DNA of 35,374 nucleotides from Bacillota bacterium (GCA_023443925.1 JAEZSL010000339.1:1-35374); one strand, 5' to 3'. Counted from the first letter of the stretch, positions 9,314 through 18,147 are shown. Made by a program: numbers and translations. Notes: generated from the letters alone by a model not told the origin.

Positions 9314-9340
9314 AATATATTTCCTCCTTAATATCAAAGG

Positions 9341-9514
9341 CTATTTAAGCCCTTGACGTTTTATAATTGCTTTTGCTAAAATTTCATTTATATCTGGATG
9401 TCTCGGTATTGGTTCGCTATTTATTCCGTTTGTATATAAATCATGATTTCCACCATTTCGCATTAACCACCAACCATTCCTTTCTAGCATCTTGATAAGT
9501 TCCCTGCATTTCAT
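9341..9514 (-). CDS. hicA: HicA family toxin (mRNA interferase)
   Basis: Small double-stranded-RNA-binding-fold toxin that cleaves mRNA; 57 residues, the normal HicA size. The product opens MKCRELIKMLERNGWWLMR, has the catalytic-region histidine in GGNHDLY (His24), and ends with the usual PRHPDINEILAKAIIKR segment. It appears intact, with no stop or frameshift. GAAGGA stands just upstream of ATG 9514. It is the promoter-proximal gene of the pair, transcribed away from the XRE-type gene on the plus strand. Confidence 0.9.
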   Translation of the reverse strand: MKCRELIKMLERNGWWLMRNGGNHDLYTNGINSEPIPRHPDINEILAKAIIKRQGLK

Positions 9515-9537
9515 TATTTTATCCTTCGTATGAGTAT

Positions 9538-9566
9538 ATTATACGCATAAATGAATCGGAAGTCAA
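9538..9566 (-). promoter_or_regulatory. Near-consensus sigma-A promoter for hicAB
   Basis: Read on the minus strand: TTGACT (9566-9561), exactly 17 nt, TATAAT (9543-9538). Transcription would start near 9531, a short distance before the hicA ribosome site. One operator-like repeat overlaps the -10 box. Confidence 0.8.
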
Positions 9567-9593
9567 GAATGAATGCGCATAAAATACGCATAA
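9541..9593. promoter_or_regulatory. Three operator-like repeats in the hicAB control region
   Basis: The decamer AT(A/G)CGCATAA occurs at 9541-9550, 9573-9582 and 9584-9593, all in the same orientation. The first overlaps the -10 box; the other two lie just upstream of the -35 with an 11-bp period. This suits binding by HicB or by the divergent XRE-type protein; which one is inference. Confidence 0.6.
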
Positions 9594-9648
9594 TATTATA
9601 TCTATATAATAATTGAAACCCAGTATAATTGTATCGGGTGATACTAAC

Positions 9649-9867
9649 TTGAAAATTAATTTATGGGATATAAGGGCGAGTAAAGATATATCGCTTCGCA
9701 AATTAGTAGATGCAACTGGATTAAGTAGAGGAAGGTCAAATAACATAGATAATCAAATAAGCAGAGACCAAGACATTGAAGAACTAGAGAAAATTGCGAT
9801 AGCCCTTGAAGTCAGACAAGATCCTAAGCAGATCGGTTTATTATGTAGTCAGGGTATAAGCAGCTAA
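9649..9867 (+). CDS. Small XRE-type helix-turn-helix protein
   Basis: A 72-residue product resembling short Cro/CI-type regulators: KINLWDIRASKDISLRKLVDATGLSRG matches the first helices of the XRE domain and IEELEKIAIALEV the last ones. The recognition-helix segment (RGRSNNIDNQISRDQD) fits the family only loosely, and the C-terminal KQIGLLCSQGISS looks unlike the usual end, so some decay is possible. The start is taken as TTG 9649, since family members begin at this point; no good ribosome site is seen and the frame stays open back to TTG 9613. It is divergent from hicAB and shares its control region, so it may regulate it. Confidence 0.55.
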   Translation: MKINLWDIRASKDISLRKLVDATGLSRGRSNNIDNQISRDQDIEELEKIAIALEVRQDPKQIGLLCSQGISS

Positions 9868-9973
9868 CAAATAGAATATAGAATTCGTGAGATTTTATAA
9901 GGGTAAGAATTATTTGGTTAAATGTTACAAATGATTCTACCAAGGTATTGAATTTAATTTAGAAAAATAGTGG

Positions 9974-9995
9974 TACCTTAAAGTGAAATAAGGTA
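9974..9995. repeat. Short inverted repeat upstream of exported-protein gene
   Basis: TACCTTA (9974-9980) and TAAGGTA (9989-9995) with an 8-nt spacer, about 70 nt before the next start codon. It could be a regulator site or a small hairpin. The rest of the 195-nt gap from 9868 to 10062 is AT-rich with no other feature I can support. Confidence 0.3.
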
Positions 9996-10062
9996 TGATA
10001 TCAATATATATATTAGAAAATACAGTAAAAAGTCTGGAAAGATATTTTAAGGAGAGGTTGAT

Positions 10063-10746
10063 ATGCATAATAAAAAGAATAAAATGATTATAGTAATATT
10101 GTTGATATTTCTAGTGTTTTGCTTTAAAAGCAATAATGTATCGGCAGCAGATGTTAATAACAATCCAGAAGATACTAAAATAAAAAGTTCAGGAAAAAGC
10201 TTAAATGACTTTATACCTAAAGATTGGAAATTGATAAGCAAAGTACAAGGAGATTTAAATAAAGATAAATTAAAAGATATTGCAGCTGTAATCGAATATA
10301 CAGGTGAATATAATGCTGATGATGAAGCAGAAATGTCAGGTAAACCAAGAATACTGTTTATTATTTTTAAGACAAAAGATGGTACTTATAAATTATCAGT
10401 TCAGTCAGCAACGATAATCATGAGAGAGGGAATGGGAGGAGTTTACGGAGATCCTTTTGATAGTATGGAGTATAACAGAGGTTCCCTTGTTATCAATTTT
10501 TATGGCGGCAGTTCATGGAGATGGGGTTATACATATAGATTCCGTTATCAAAATAAAGGATGGTTTCTAATTGGTGAAACGGATGAAACAAATAATATTA
10601 ATACTGGTGAAGCTGAAACAATTGATACAAACTGTCTGACCGGTAAACAGATAACTACTTCCATCGATACAAATGGTAAGAAAGATGTTGTAACTCGTAA
10701 CATTGGGAAAAAGAAATTAAAAAAGTTAATTGATTTTAAACTGTAG
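10063..10746 (+). CDS. Exported protein with a DxNxD calcium-type loop, function unknown
   Basis: A 227-residue protein with a clear export signal: basic MHNKKNK, hydrophobic core to about residue 21, and a likely cleavage site at VSA-A near residue 28-29. There is no lipobox. The mature part carries GDLNKDKLKDIAAVIE, a DxNxDxxxD loop (Asp64, Asn66, Asp68, Asp72) like those in FG-GAP/VCBS or dockerin-type calcium loops; only one copy is visible. A later Gly/Trp/Tyr-rich stretch (YGGSSWRWGYTYRFRYQNKGW) suggests a beta-sheet fold. AGGAGAGG lies before the ATG. I do not recognise a named family. AT-richness is higher than in the neighbouring metabolic genes, in line with an accessory region. Confidence 0.75.
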   Translation: MHNKKNKMIIVILLIFLVFCFKSNNVSAADVNNNPEDTKIKSSGKSLNDFIPKDWKLISKVQGDLNKDKLKDIAAVIEYTGEYNADDEAEMSGKPRILFIIFKTKDGTYKLSVQSATIIMREGMGGVYGDPFDSMEYNRGSLVINFYGGSSWRWGYTYRFRYQNKGWFLIGETDETNNINTGEAETIDTNCLTGKQITTSIDTNGKKDVVTRNIGKKKLKKLIDFKL

Positions 10747-10798
10747 ATTAAATCCGATCAACAGAGATTACGCATAATGAATGTCAGGAGCGTGAAAT

Positions 10799-11716
10799 AT
10801 GAAATACAATGCACCGGAAGTTGCTGATGTCAAAACAGTTGCCGAAAAGTATTTAGAGCATGTTTTAAGGGTAGAGCGTATTCCAAAAGGTTCATCAACT
10901 TATGTATATCGTGCCGTAACTAACACGGAAAGCTATTACTTACGCTTTTTGCCTGAGGATGCTAGTTTTGCAACAGAAGTCTTTGTGCACAGGACATTGT
11001 CTGATGCAGGTATCAGTGTGCCACAAATCATTGGCTGGGAGCATAAAAACGAACTTACAGGGCTGTCTGTTATGATTGAAGATGAGGTTCCTGGTATCTC
11101 TGTAGAAGATGAGAGGCCGAAACTGAACTTACAGGAAATCATGCGGGATGCAGGGCGGCAGCTCGCTCATATACATAGTATAACGGTTGATGGATTTGGG
11201 TGGATTAATAAAAATTACCATGATGCACTTAAGGGAGAAAAGGCTGATTTTGATGAGTATTTTAGCGAGTTTCTAAACGGTGACCTAAATACACTCCAGC
11301 AATATCCTTTTTCAAGAGCTGAAAGAATAAGAATTATGGAATTAATGATGAAAGCTCAGGCGGTGCTTCATGTAGAAAATGCAGTACTTGTTCATGGTGA
11401 CTTTGATATATCACATATTTTTCATGCCGCAGGCAGATATAGCGGAATCATTGATTTTGGGGAAGTACGTGGAAATAACCGCCTATTTGACCTCGCTACC
11501 TTTATAGGGTTCTATCAGGACCGGATCTTATACTCCTATTTACTGGAGGGATATGGAGAAGTTACATTACTGTCTAAGAAAGATTTATATGCAGTTGAAC
11601 TTATGGCCTTATTTATAATACTCCGGCTACTTGGCAAAAAGATAAATACGGCTTCCCATGAACATTGGTATCAACTGGCTAAGAGACAACTCAGCCGCAT
11701 AGAACAAGAACCCTGA
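10799..11716 (+). CDS. Phosphotransferase family protein (APH/choline-kinase fold)
   Basis: Kinase-like phosphotransferase of 305 residues. The catalytic loop reads VHGDFDISHIF (His199, Asp201) with His206 where most APH enzymes have Asn; the metal-binding motif IIDFGEVRG follows with Asp219. An N-terminal nucleotide-binding lobe runs to about residue 95. Family members phosphorylate aminoglycosides, macrolides, homoserine, choline or other small hydroxyl compounds; the substrate here cannot be named and drug resistance should not be assumed. AGGAG precedes the ATG. It begins 52 nt after the exported-protein gene and may be cotranscribed with it. Confidence 0.85.
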   Translation: MKYNAPEVADVKTVAEKYLEHVLRVERIPKGSSTYVYRAVTNTESYYLRFLPEDASFATEVFVHRTLSDAGISVPQIIGWEHKNELTGLSVMIEDEVPGISVEDERPKLNLQEIMRDAGRQLAHIHSITVDGFGWINKNYHDALKGEKADFDEYFSEFLNGDLNTLQQYPFSRAERIRIMELMMKAQAVLHVENAVLVHGDFDISHIFHAAGRYSGIIDFGEVRGNNRLFDLATFIGFYQDRILYSYLLEGYGEVTLLSKKDLYAVELMALFIILRLLGKKINTASHEHWYQLAKRQLSRIEQEP

Positions 11717-11843
11717 TACAATTAAGGGCGTGCTGCAATAGCTATACATTTAAGGTAGAAAAGAACTATTAAGGTGTCTATTATAAGTAAAACGATATAA
11801 AACAATGGTACTACTATGAAATTGATGGAGTGTGGCTGTAATT

Positions 11844-12671
11844 ATGGAGGATTATAAAAAACTGACATTAATTGGGTCCGGCAATACAGCAGATGTATAT
11901 GAGATAGATAGCACAAAAATACTGAAGCTGTTTAAATCCGGTATGCCAAAAGAAATCTGCGAAATGGAATTTAGGAATACAAAGAGTGTGGGAAGTATAA
12001 TCAGTGCCGTTCCGGCAGCTTATCAAACCGTTGAGGTAGACGGCAGGTTTGGCGCTGTCTATGAGAAAATCAGCGGGTATTCCATGCTTGAGCGTATGAC
12101 ATCAAAACTATGGACATCCAATGCACAGGCAAAACTGCTGGCAAAGTATCATGCGGATATCCAGAAGGAGTCGGCTCATACGGTTCCACCCGTGAAGCAG
12201 AAACTGAAACACGACATAAGCAGTTCAGATTTTTTAACAGAGGAGGAGAAAAGAAAAGTATACCGTTATCTGGATGCCCTGCCGGAGGGAAATACCTTAT
12301 GCCATTTTGATTTTCATCCCGGTAATGTAATGATTCAGGATGGTAAACCTGTAATAATTGTCTGGATGACTCTATGCTATGGTGATAAATGTTCCGATAT
12401 TGCAAGAACCGGTGTAATCTTAAAATACCATCAACTACCCCACAGTCCATGGCTGGTAAAAAAATTGGTTCAATATATGCAGTACCGTCTTTATATGGTA
12501 TACATAAAGGAATATATAAAAATAACCGGTATCAGTAAAAAAGATGTGGATCAATGGGAGCTTCCGGTGGCCGCAGCACGTTTGAGGGAAGGAATTTCGG
12601 ATCAGGAAAAAGGGGTATTACTTAAGGTGATCAGAAAAAAGCTTAACATTTACAATATCCTAGTGAAGTAA
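11844..12671 (+). CDS. Phosphotransferase-fold protein with altered active site
   Basis: APH-fold protein of 275 residues starting at ATG 11844; an upstream GTG at 11832 sits too close to the GGAG. The Gly-rich loop IGSGNTADVYEI and Lys in KILKLF are present. The catalytic loop is CHFDFHPGN (Asp156, Asn161; most relatives have HGD, here Phe155 replaces Gly). The following motif, IDW in related proteins, reads IIVWMT: Val173 (codon GTC at 12360) stands where the metal-binding Asp is expected, a one-base change from GAC. Activity may therefore be lost, or the protein may be a pseudo-kinase. It is not clearly coupled to the preceding gene (gap 127 nt). Confidence 0.8.
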   Translation: MEDYKKLTLIGSGNTADVYEIDSTKILKLFKSGMPKEICEMEFRNTKSVGSIISAVPAAYQTVEVDGRFGAVYEKISGYSMLERMTSKLWTSNAQAKLLAKYHADIQKESAHTVPPVKQKLKHDISSSDFLTEEEKRKVYRYLDALPEGNTLCHFDFHPGNVMIQDGKPVIIVWMTLCYGDKCSDIARTGVILKYHQLPHSPWLVKKLVQYMQYRLYMVYIKEYIKITGISKKDVDQWELPVAAARLREGISDQEKGVLLKVIRKKLNIYNILVK

Positions 12672-12944
12672 AGTGCAGTAAAACAGAATGATAAGAAAAC
12701 TTAAATTATCGGCAGATTAAACCATGACAGATTTAAACCCGGAAGACCTGTTTTAAAAGGAGTATTAAATTTAACCTGATTTTAGGATAAGATTAATCAT
12801 GGAAAAATTATTTTTAATAGTTTATAATATCAGAAACCTATAATCGGAAGCTTAATTTGAGTCTAAAATTAAGCTGAAAAGATATGAGTACAGAGATGTA
12901 AAAGAAGATTTAGACTTAACATATAAATTGGAATATAAAATACC

Positions 12945-12972
12945 TTGAAAAATGAAGTGAACAGGGTAAAAT
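12945..12972 (+). promoter_or_regulatory. Possible promoter of a long pepT leader
   Basis: TTGAAA (12945-12950), 16-nt spacer, TAAAAT (12967-12972). It would give a leader of about 300 nt before pepT that contains the two hairpins at 13135-13204. The stretch 12672-12944 holds nothing else I can support. Confidence 0.4.
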
Positions 12973-13134
12973 TAATAGTGAATTCTTTTTTATTGAAATT
13001 AGAATAACATTAATACATTAATTAAAATAACTGCATATTAGATAAATGCTGCATTGGATTAGGAAGTGTATCATTCATATCCTGATTTGAGGCAGAAAGT
13101 TATCTGCTGTCAGATGACTTATGCAGTTGGAGTT

Positions 13135-13204
13135 AGTGTGATTTATGAGGTGCTAATTCACACTTCTTATATGGGCAGTACCGCAGGCAGGCTTGCGGTA
13201 CTGC
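13135..13204 (+). promoter_or_regulatory. Two tandem hairpins in the leader upstream of pepT
   Basis: First: AGTGTGA (13135-13141) with TCACACT (13158-13164). Second: GCAGTACCGCA (13175-13185) with TGCGGTACTGC (13194-13204), 11 perfect pairs extendable by two more to a tetraloop. The second stem is unusually GC-rich for this intergenic DNA. No T-tract follows, so it is not an ordinary terminator. Confidence 0.45.
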
Positions 13205-13278
13205 ATGGGTGCAAGATTGAAAGAAGACAGTTTAAAATATGATATGTACGTGCGTCAAGCGCACAGATTGGAGTTACT

Positions 13279-14505
13279 ATGAAGAGCGTTACAGAAAGAT
13301 TTTTAAAGTATGTTAAATTCGATACTCAGTCTTTAGATGATATGGAAGCGGTACCAAGTACTGAAAAACAGAAGAAGCTGGCAGCGGCATTAGTTGAAGA
13401 GTTAAAGGAAATCGGAGCACAAAAGGTAAGAATGGACGACCATGGTTATGTATATGCGACCATTCCGGCTACCAGTAAAAAAGAGCTGCCGGTAATCGGG
13501 TTTATTTCCCATATGGATACTTCCGATGCAATCAGCGGTAAGGATGTTAAACCCCGGATCATATCAAATTATGACGGTAAGGATATTGTGTTAAATGAGG
13601 AATTAAAAATAACCATGGAAACTGCCCAGTTTCCCGGTCTTGAGGATTATAAGGGACAGGACTTAATCGTTACGGACGGAACTACCTTACTGGGGGCGGA
13701 CGATAAAGCCGGAATAGCTGAAATAATGATAATGGCGGAGACCTTGCTGACTCATCCCGAAATTGAACACGCTACCATACAAATTGGTTTCACTCCGGAT
13801 GAGCAAGTAGGCCGCGGAGTAGACTTTTTTGATGTGGAAGGATTTGGGGCAGATTTTGCCTACACGGTAGACGGCGGAGAAATTGGCGAGATTGAATATG
13901 AGAATTTTAATGCTGCCGCAGCCAAACTGCTGATCCAGGGTACCAGTATACACCCCGGCAGTGCCAAAAACAAAATGGTCAATGCCCTTTTAATCGCTAT
14001 GGAATTCCAGAATATGCTGCCGGTGGAACAAAATCCCATGTATACGGAACATTACGAGGGTTTCTATATGTTATCAAGTCTGGAGGGGTCTGTGGACTCA
14101 GCCAGGGCTTCTTATATCATCCGTGACCATAATAAGGCTAAATTTGAGGAAAAGAAGGAAAGATTTCAGAAAATTGCGGATTATTTAAATGATAAATATG
14201 GTGCCGGCACCATACAGGCTGTAATTAAAGATTCCTATTATAACATGAAAGAAATGATCGAACCTCACATTCACCTTATTGAAAATGCAAAAAAAGCAAT
14301 GGAAGAGCTGGAGGTTACGCCTATTATTGTTCCCATCCGCGGCGGTACCGACGGAGCCCGGCTGTCCTATATGAATCTTCCCTGCCCCAATCTCTGCACC
14401 GGAGGCCATAACTTCCACGGAAGATACGAGTATATTTCCATCCAGTCCATGGAAAAGGTAACGGATATTATATTAAAGATTATTGAACTCTATTCTGAAA
14501 AATAA
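13279..14505 (+). CDS. pepT: Peptidase T (tripeptide aminopeptidase)
   Basis: Zinc metallopeptidase of the M20 family that removes N-terminal residues from tripeptides in the cytoplasm. Family landmarks: start [18 protein letters not shown], first metal-binding SHMDTSDA, the bridging Asp in [26 protein letters not shown] with the catalytic Glu region, [15 protein letters not shown], and the C-terminal [10 protein letters not shown] and [10 protein letters not shown]. Length is 408 residues, the usual PepT size. GGAG precedes ATG 13279. It stands alone between a long leader and the ilv genes. Confidence 0.97.
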   Translation: MKSVTERFLKYVKFDTQSLDDMEAVPSTEKQKKLAAALVEELKEIGAQKVRMDDHGYVYATIPATSKKELPVIGFISHMDTSDAISGKDVKPRIISNYDGKDIVLNEELKITMETAQFPGLEDYKGQDLIVTDGTTLLGADDKAGIAEIMIMAETLLTHPEIEHATIQIGFTPDEQVGRGVDFFDVEGFGADFAYTVDGGEIGEIEYENFNAAAAKLLIQGTSIHPGSAKNKMVNALLIAMEFQNMLPVEQNPMYTEHYEGFYMLSSLEGSVDSARASYIIRDHNKAKFEEKKERFQKIADYLNDKYGAGTIQAVIKDSYYNMKEMIEPHIHLIENAKKAMEELEVTPIIVPIRGGTDGARLSYMNLPCPNLCTGGHNFHGRYEYISIQSMEKVTDIILKIIELYSEK

Positions 14506-14536
14506 TCTGTTAAATTGACGTTGCTGTAAAAATTGA

Positions 14537-14565
14537 TTGATTTTTAAAAGGAAATAAGTTATTAT
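14537..14565 (+). promoter_or_regulatory. Predicted promoter for ilvD-ilvB
   Basis: TTGATT (14537-14542), 17-nt spacer, TATTAT (14560-14565). Transcription from about 14572 gives a leader of roughly 190 nt with a small ORF and a hairpin. Confidence 0.5.
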
Positions 14566-14656
14566 ATACAGAACCCGTAATTTTATACATGATATATGTA
14601 ATAAAATTCGCGGCAGATACGTATTCCATGTTAATTGATGCTCATTAACTGCAGTC

Positions 14657-14694
14657 TGCACCAAACTATGCTTTTTCTGGCATGTTTTGGTGCA
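14657..14694 (+). promoter_or_regulatory. Hairpin in the ilvD leader, possible attenuator
   Basis: TGCACCAAA (14657-14665) pairs perfectly with TTTGGTGCA (14686-14694); inside, ATGC (14668-14671) pairs with GCAT (14680-14683) around a T-rich loop. Only TCTGTTTC follows, so termination would be weak. It lies eight bases beyond the stop of a 19-codon ORF and about 70 nt ahead of ilvD. Confidence 0.45.
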
Positions 14695-14765
14695 TCTGTT
14701 TCAAAAGCGGTAAGGCAGGCGGAACAGGCAGAAGAATAGAAAAGAAAGTAAAGGTGGTTTTGAAT

Positions 14766-16436
14766 ATGAAAAGCGATGCGGTTAAAACTGGAGTACAGCA
14801 GGCTCCCCACAGATCACTTTTTAACGCTTTGGGACTTACAAAAGAGGAACTTCGCAAACCGATGATAGGTATTGTAAATTCCTATAATGAAATCGTTCCC
14901 GGCCATATGAATCTGGATAAAATCGTAGAAGCAGTTAAACTGGGTGTTGCCATGGCAGGGGGAACCCCCATTGTATTTCCTGCAATTGCGGTGTGTGACG
15001 GTATTGCCATGGGTCATACAGGGATGAAATATTCCCTGGTGACTAGAGATCTCATTGCGGATTCTACGGAAGCGATGGCTATGGCTCATGCTTTTGATGC
15101 ACTGGTTATGGTTCCAAATTGTGATAAAAACGTACCTGGCCTGTTAATGGCAGCCGCAAGAGTCAATATCCCAACCATATTCGTAAGCGGCGGCCCTATG
15201 CTAGCCGGCAGGGTTCATGGAGAGAAAACCAGTCTTTCCAGTATGTTTGAAGCAGTTGGTGCTTACAGCGCAGGTAATATGAGCGAAGATGATGTAGAGG
15301 AATATGCCTGTAAGGTATGTCCTACCGCAGGTTCCTGTTCCGGTATGTACACCGCCAACAGCATGAACTGCCTGACCGAAGTACTGGGTATGGGTCTTAA
15401 AGGTAACGGTACCATCCCTGCAGTATACTCAGAGCGGATCCGACTGGCAAAACATGCAGGCATGAAGATTATGGAATTATATGAAAAAAATATAAGGCCA
15501 AGAGATATTATGACAGAGAAAGCATTTTTTAATGCCCTGACCGTTGATATGGCCCTGGGCTGTTCAACGAACAGCATGCTGCATTTACCAGCCATTGCCC
15601 ATGAAGCGGGAATTGAACTGAATGTGGATATTGCTAACGACATCAGTGCGAAAACGCCGAACCTTTGTCATCTGGCTCCGGCAGGTCATACCTATATGGA
15701 AGATCTCAACGAAGCCGGCGGTGTGTATGCCGTAATGAATGAATTAAATAAAAAGAACTTATTGTACACAGATTTAATAACTGCTACGGGTAAAACCGTA
15801 GGCGAAAACATAGAAGACTGTATTAACCGTGATACACAGGTCATAAGACCGATTGAGAATCCCTACAGCGAGATCGGCGGTATTGCCATCCTAAAAGGCA
15901 ATCTGGCACCGGATTCTGCGGTGGTAAAACGTTCGGCGGTTGCACCTGAGATGATGAAGCACGAAGGGCCAGCCAAAGTATTTGACTGTGAAGATGATGC
16001 TATCGAAGCGATTAAGGGCGGTAAAATCGTACCGGGTGATGTAGTGATTATCCGTTATGAAGGTCCAAAAGGCGGTCCTGGAATGAGGGAAATGTTAAAT
16101 CCCACTTCTGCTATAATGGGTATGGGACTTGGTTCCAGCGTAGCGCTGATTACGGACGGACGTTTTTCTGGGGCATCCCGGGGGGCATCCATCGGACATG
16201 TGTCTCCGGAAGCGGCAGTGGGCGGTAATATTGCCCTGGTGGAAGACGGCGATATTATCCAGATCGACATCAATGCCAATACTTTAAATTTTGTTATTTC
16301 CGACGAGGAATTAAATGCCAGAAGAGCAAAATGGCAGCCAAGACAGCCGAAGATTACGACGGGTTATCTTGCCAGATATACCGCGATGGTAACGTCAGGT
16401 AACCGCGGTGCCATATTGGAGGTACCCAAAAGATAA
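14766..16436 (+). CDS. ilvD: Dihydroxy-acid dehydratase
   Basis: Iron-sulfur enzyme that dehydrates dihydroxy-isovalerate and dihydroxy-methylvalerate, the third step of valine and isoleucine synthesis. The start ATG 14766 ([18 protein letters not shown]) follows AAGGTGG at 14751-14757; the frame is open upstream to 14682 but that part crosses a hairpin and is not typical. Cluster cysteines are in PNCDKNVPG and [26 protein letters not shown] is also diagnostic. Length is 556 residues. ilvB begins 28 nt downstream, so the two form an operon. Confidence 0.97.
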   Translation: MKSDAVKTGVQQAPHRSLFNALGLTKEELRKPMIGIVNSYNEIVPGHMNLDKIVEAVKLGVAMAGGTPIVFPAIAVCDGIAMGHTGMKYSLVTRDLIADSTEAMAMAHAFDALVMVPNCDKNVPGLLMAAARVNIPTIFVSGGPMLAGRVHGEKTSLSSMFEAVGAYSAGNMSEDDVEEYACKVCPTAGSCSGMYTANSMNCLTEVLGMGLKGNGTIPAVYSERIRLAKHAGMKIMELYEKNIRPRDIMTEKAFFNALTVDMALGCSTNSMLHLPAIAHEAGIELNVDIANDISAKTPNLCHLAPAGHTYMEDLNEAGGVYAVMNELNKKNLLYTDLITATGKTVGENIEDCINRDTQVIRPIENPYSEIGGIAILKGNLAPDSAVVKRSAVAPEMMKHEGPAKVFDCEDDAIEAIKGGKIVPGDVVIIRYEGPKGGPGMREMLNPTSAIMGMGLGSSVALITDGRFSGASRGASIGHVSPEAAVGGNIALVEDGDIIQIDINANTLNFVISDEELNARRAKWQPRQPKITTGYLARYTAMVTSGNRGAILEVPKR

Positions 16437-16464
16437 TTAAGAGATTCTATGAAAGAGGTGCTAT

Positions 16465-18147
16465 ATGCAGTTAACAGGCTCACAGATATTAGTTGAATGT
16501 TTAAAAGAGCAGGGAGTTGATACCATATTCGGGTATCCGGGAGGTTCTGTTTTAAATATATATGATGAATTATACCGGCACCAGGAAGAAATACGCCATA
16601 TACTGACCTCCCATGAACAGGGTGCTTCCCATGCCGCGGACGGTTACGCCCGTTCCACGGGTAAAGTCGGCGTATGTCTGGCAACCAGCGGCCCAGGGGC
16701 AACAAATCTGGTTACGGGTATTGCTACTGCATACATGGATTCCGTTCCTATGGTTGCAATCACCGGTAATGTGGCTGTAAATCTGCTGGGAAAAGACAGT
16801 TTCCAGGAAGTAGATATTGCCGGTATAACCATGCCCATAACAAAACATAATTTTATTGTCAAGGATGTAAATAAATTGGCGGATATTCTTCGGAAGGCTT
16901 TCCGCATTGCCCAGACCGGCAGACCCGGCCCGGTTTTGGTGGATATTGCCAAGGATGTTACAGCCAATAAAGCGGAATATGTAAAAGCAGAAATACTTCC
17001 AATTGAGAGAGTGAAGGACACAATACGGGAAGAAGATGTGGAAACGGCTTTAAAGATGATTAAGGAAGCCAGAAAACCCATGATTTTTATCGGAGGCGGT
17101 GCCGTTATCTCCGATGCGGAAAAGGAAGTCCGGGAATTTGTATATAAGGTGGATGCACCGGTAACGGATACCTTGATGGGGAAAGGTGCCTTTAACGGGG
17201 ATGATGCTTATTACACAGGTATGCTTGGTATGCATGGTACTAAAACTGCTAATTTAAGCGTAACTGAATGTGACCTTCTGATTACCATCGGCGCCAGATT
17301 CAGTGACCGGGTTACCGGCAATGCCCAGAAGTTTGCAAAAAATGCAAAAATCCTGCAGATTGATATTGATCCGGTTGAAATAAATAAGAATGTAATTGTC
17401 AGCCACTGTATTATCGGTGATGTAAAGGAAGTTTTAATTTTATTAAACGAAAAGATTGAGCAGCATGACAATAAGGAATGGGTAACCCATGTACTGGAGA
17501 TGAAAGAAAAGTATCCGCTTAAATATCACCAAGGTATCCTGACCGGACCTTATATACTTGAAAAATTATATGAAATAACCGGCGGGGATGCCATTATAAC
17601 CACAGAGGTAGGACAGCACCAGATGTGGTCTGCCCAGTACTTTAAATATAATAAACCCAGAACTTTTATAACCTCCGGCGGACTTGGAACCATGGGATAC
17701 GGCTTGGGCGCCTGTATCGGAGCAAAAGTCGGCAATCCGGATAAAACAGTGGTAAATATAGCCGGTGACGGATGTTTCCGCATGAATATGAATGAAATAG
17801 CAACCGCAGCACGCTATCATATTCCTATAATCCAGATTGTGTTTAACAATCATGTTTTAGGAATGGTAAGACAATGGCAGTCCTTATTTTACGGGCAGCG
17901 CTATTCCCATACTACTCTGAATGACAGCGTAGATTTTGTCAAACTGGCTGAAGCTATGGGTGCGAAAGCCTACCGGATTACGAAACCCGAGGAAGTGGAT
18001 GCAGTTTTAAAAGAAGCAATCGCTTTAAATGCTCCAGTAGTAATTGACTGCCAGATTCCAAGCGACGATAAAGTATGGCCCATGGTTGCTCCGGGTGCTG
18101 CTATAGAGGAAGTATTTACCGAAGAAGATCTGGAAGCCAGGAAGTAA
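16465..18147 (+). CDS. ilvB: Acetolactate synthase, large (catalytic) subunit
   Basis: Thiamine-diphosphate enzyme that condenses pyruvate with pyruvate or 2-oxobutyrate, the first common step of branched-chain amino acid synthesis. The catalytic Glu51 is in SHEQGASHAADGYAR, and the TPP/Mg motif GDGCFRMNMNEI...NN lies at about residues 434-463. GPGATNLVTGIA and GKDSFQEVDI support an anabolic AHAS rather than a catabolic AlsS. Length is 560 residues. No ilvN regulatory subunit follows; the next gene is serC after a terminator, so a small subunit, if any, is elsewhere. Confidence 0.95.
   Translation: MQLTGSQILVECLKEQGVDTIFGYPGGSVLNIYDELYRHQEEIRHILTSHEQGASHAADGYARSTGKVGVCLATSGPGATNLVTGIATAYMDSVPMVAITGNVAVNLLGKDSFQEVDIAGITMPITKHNFIVKDVNKLADILRKAFRIAQTGRPGPVLVDIAKDVTANKAEYVKAEILPIERVKDTIREEDVETALKMIKEARKPMIFIGGGAVISDAEKEVREFVYKVDAPVTDTLMGKGAFNGDDAYYTGMLGMHGTKTANLSVTECDLLITIGARFSDRVTGNAQKFAKNAKILQIDIDPVEINKNVIVSHCIIGDVKEVLILLNEKIEQHDNKEWVTHVLEMKEKYPLKYHQGILTGPYILEKLYEITGGDAIITTEVGQHQMWSAQYFKYNKPRTFITSGGLGTMGYGLGACIGAKVGNPDKTVVNIAGDGCFRMNMNEIATAARYHIPIIQIVFNNHVLGMVRQWQSLFYGQRYSHTTLNDSVDFVKLAEAMGAKAYRITKPEEVDAVLKEAIALNAPVVIDCQIPSDDKVWPMVAPGAAIEEVFTEEDLEARK

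Noticed and set aside
12070..12450. Minus-strand open frame within the second phosphotransferase gene
   Set aside because: It is a shadow of the real gene, with no ribosome site or domain.
13170..13204. T-box riboswitch before pepT
   Set aside because: GGGCAGTACCGCA resembles the antiterminator core but lacks the UGGN bulge, and there is no following terminator with a T-tract.
14682..14765. Longer ilvD N-terminus
   Set aside because: The extra 28 residues begin inside a hairpin, lack a ribosome site and are foreign to the family; AAGGTGG sits correctly for ATG 14766.
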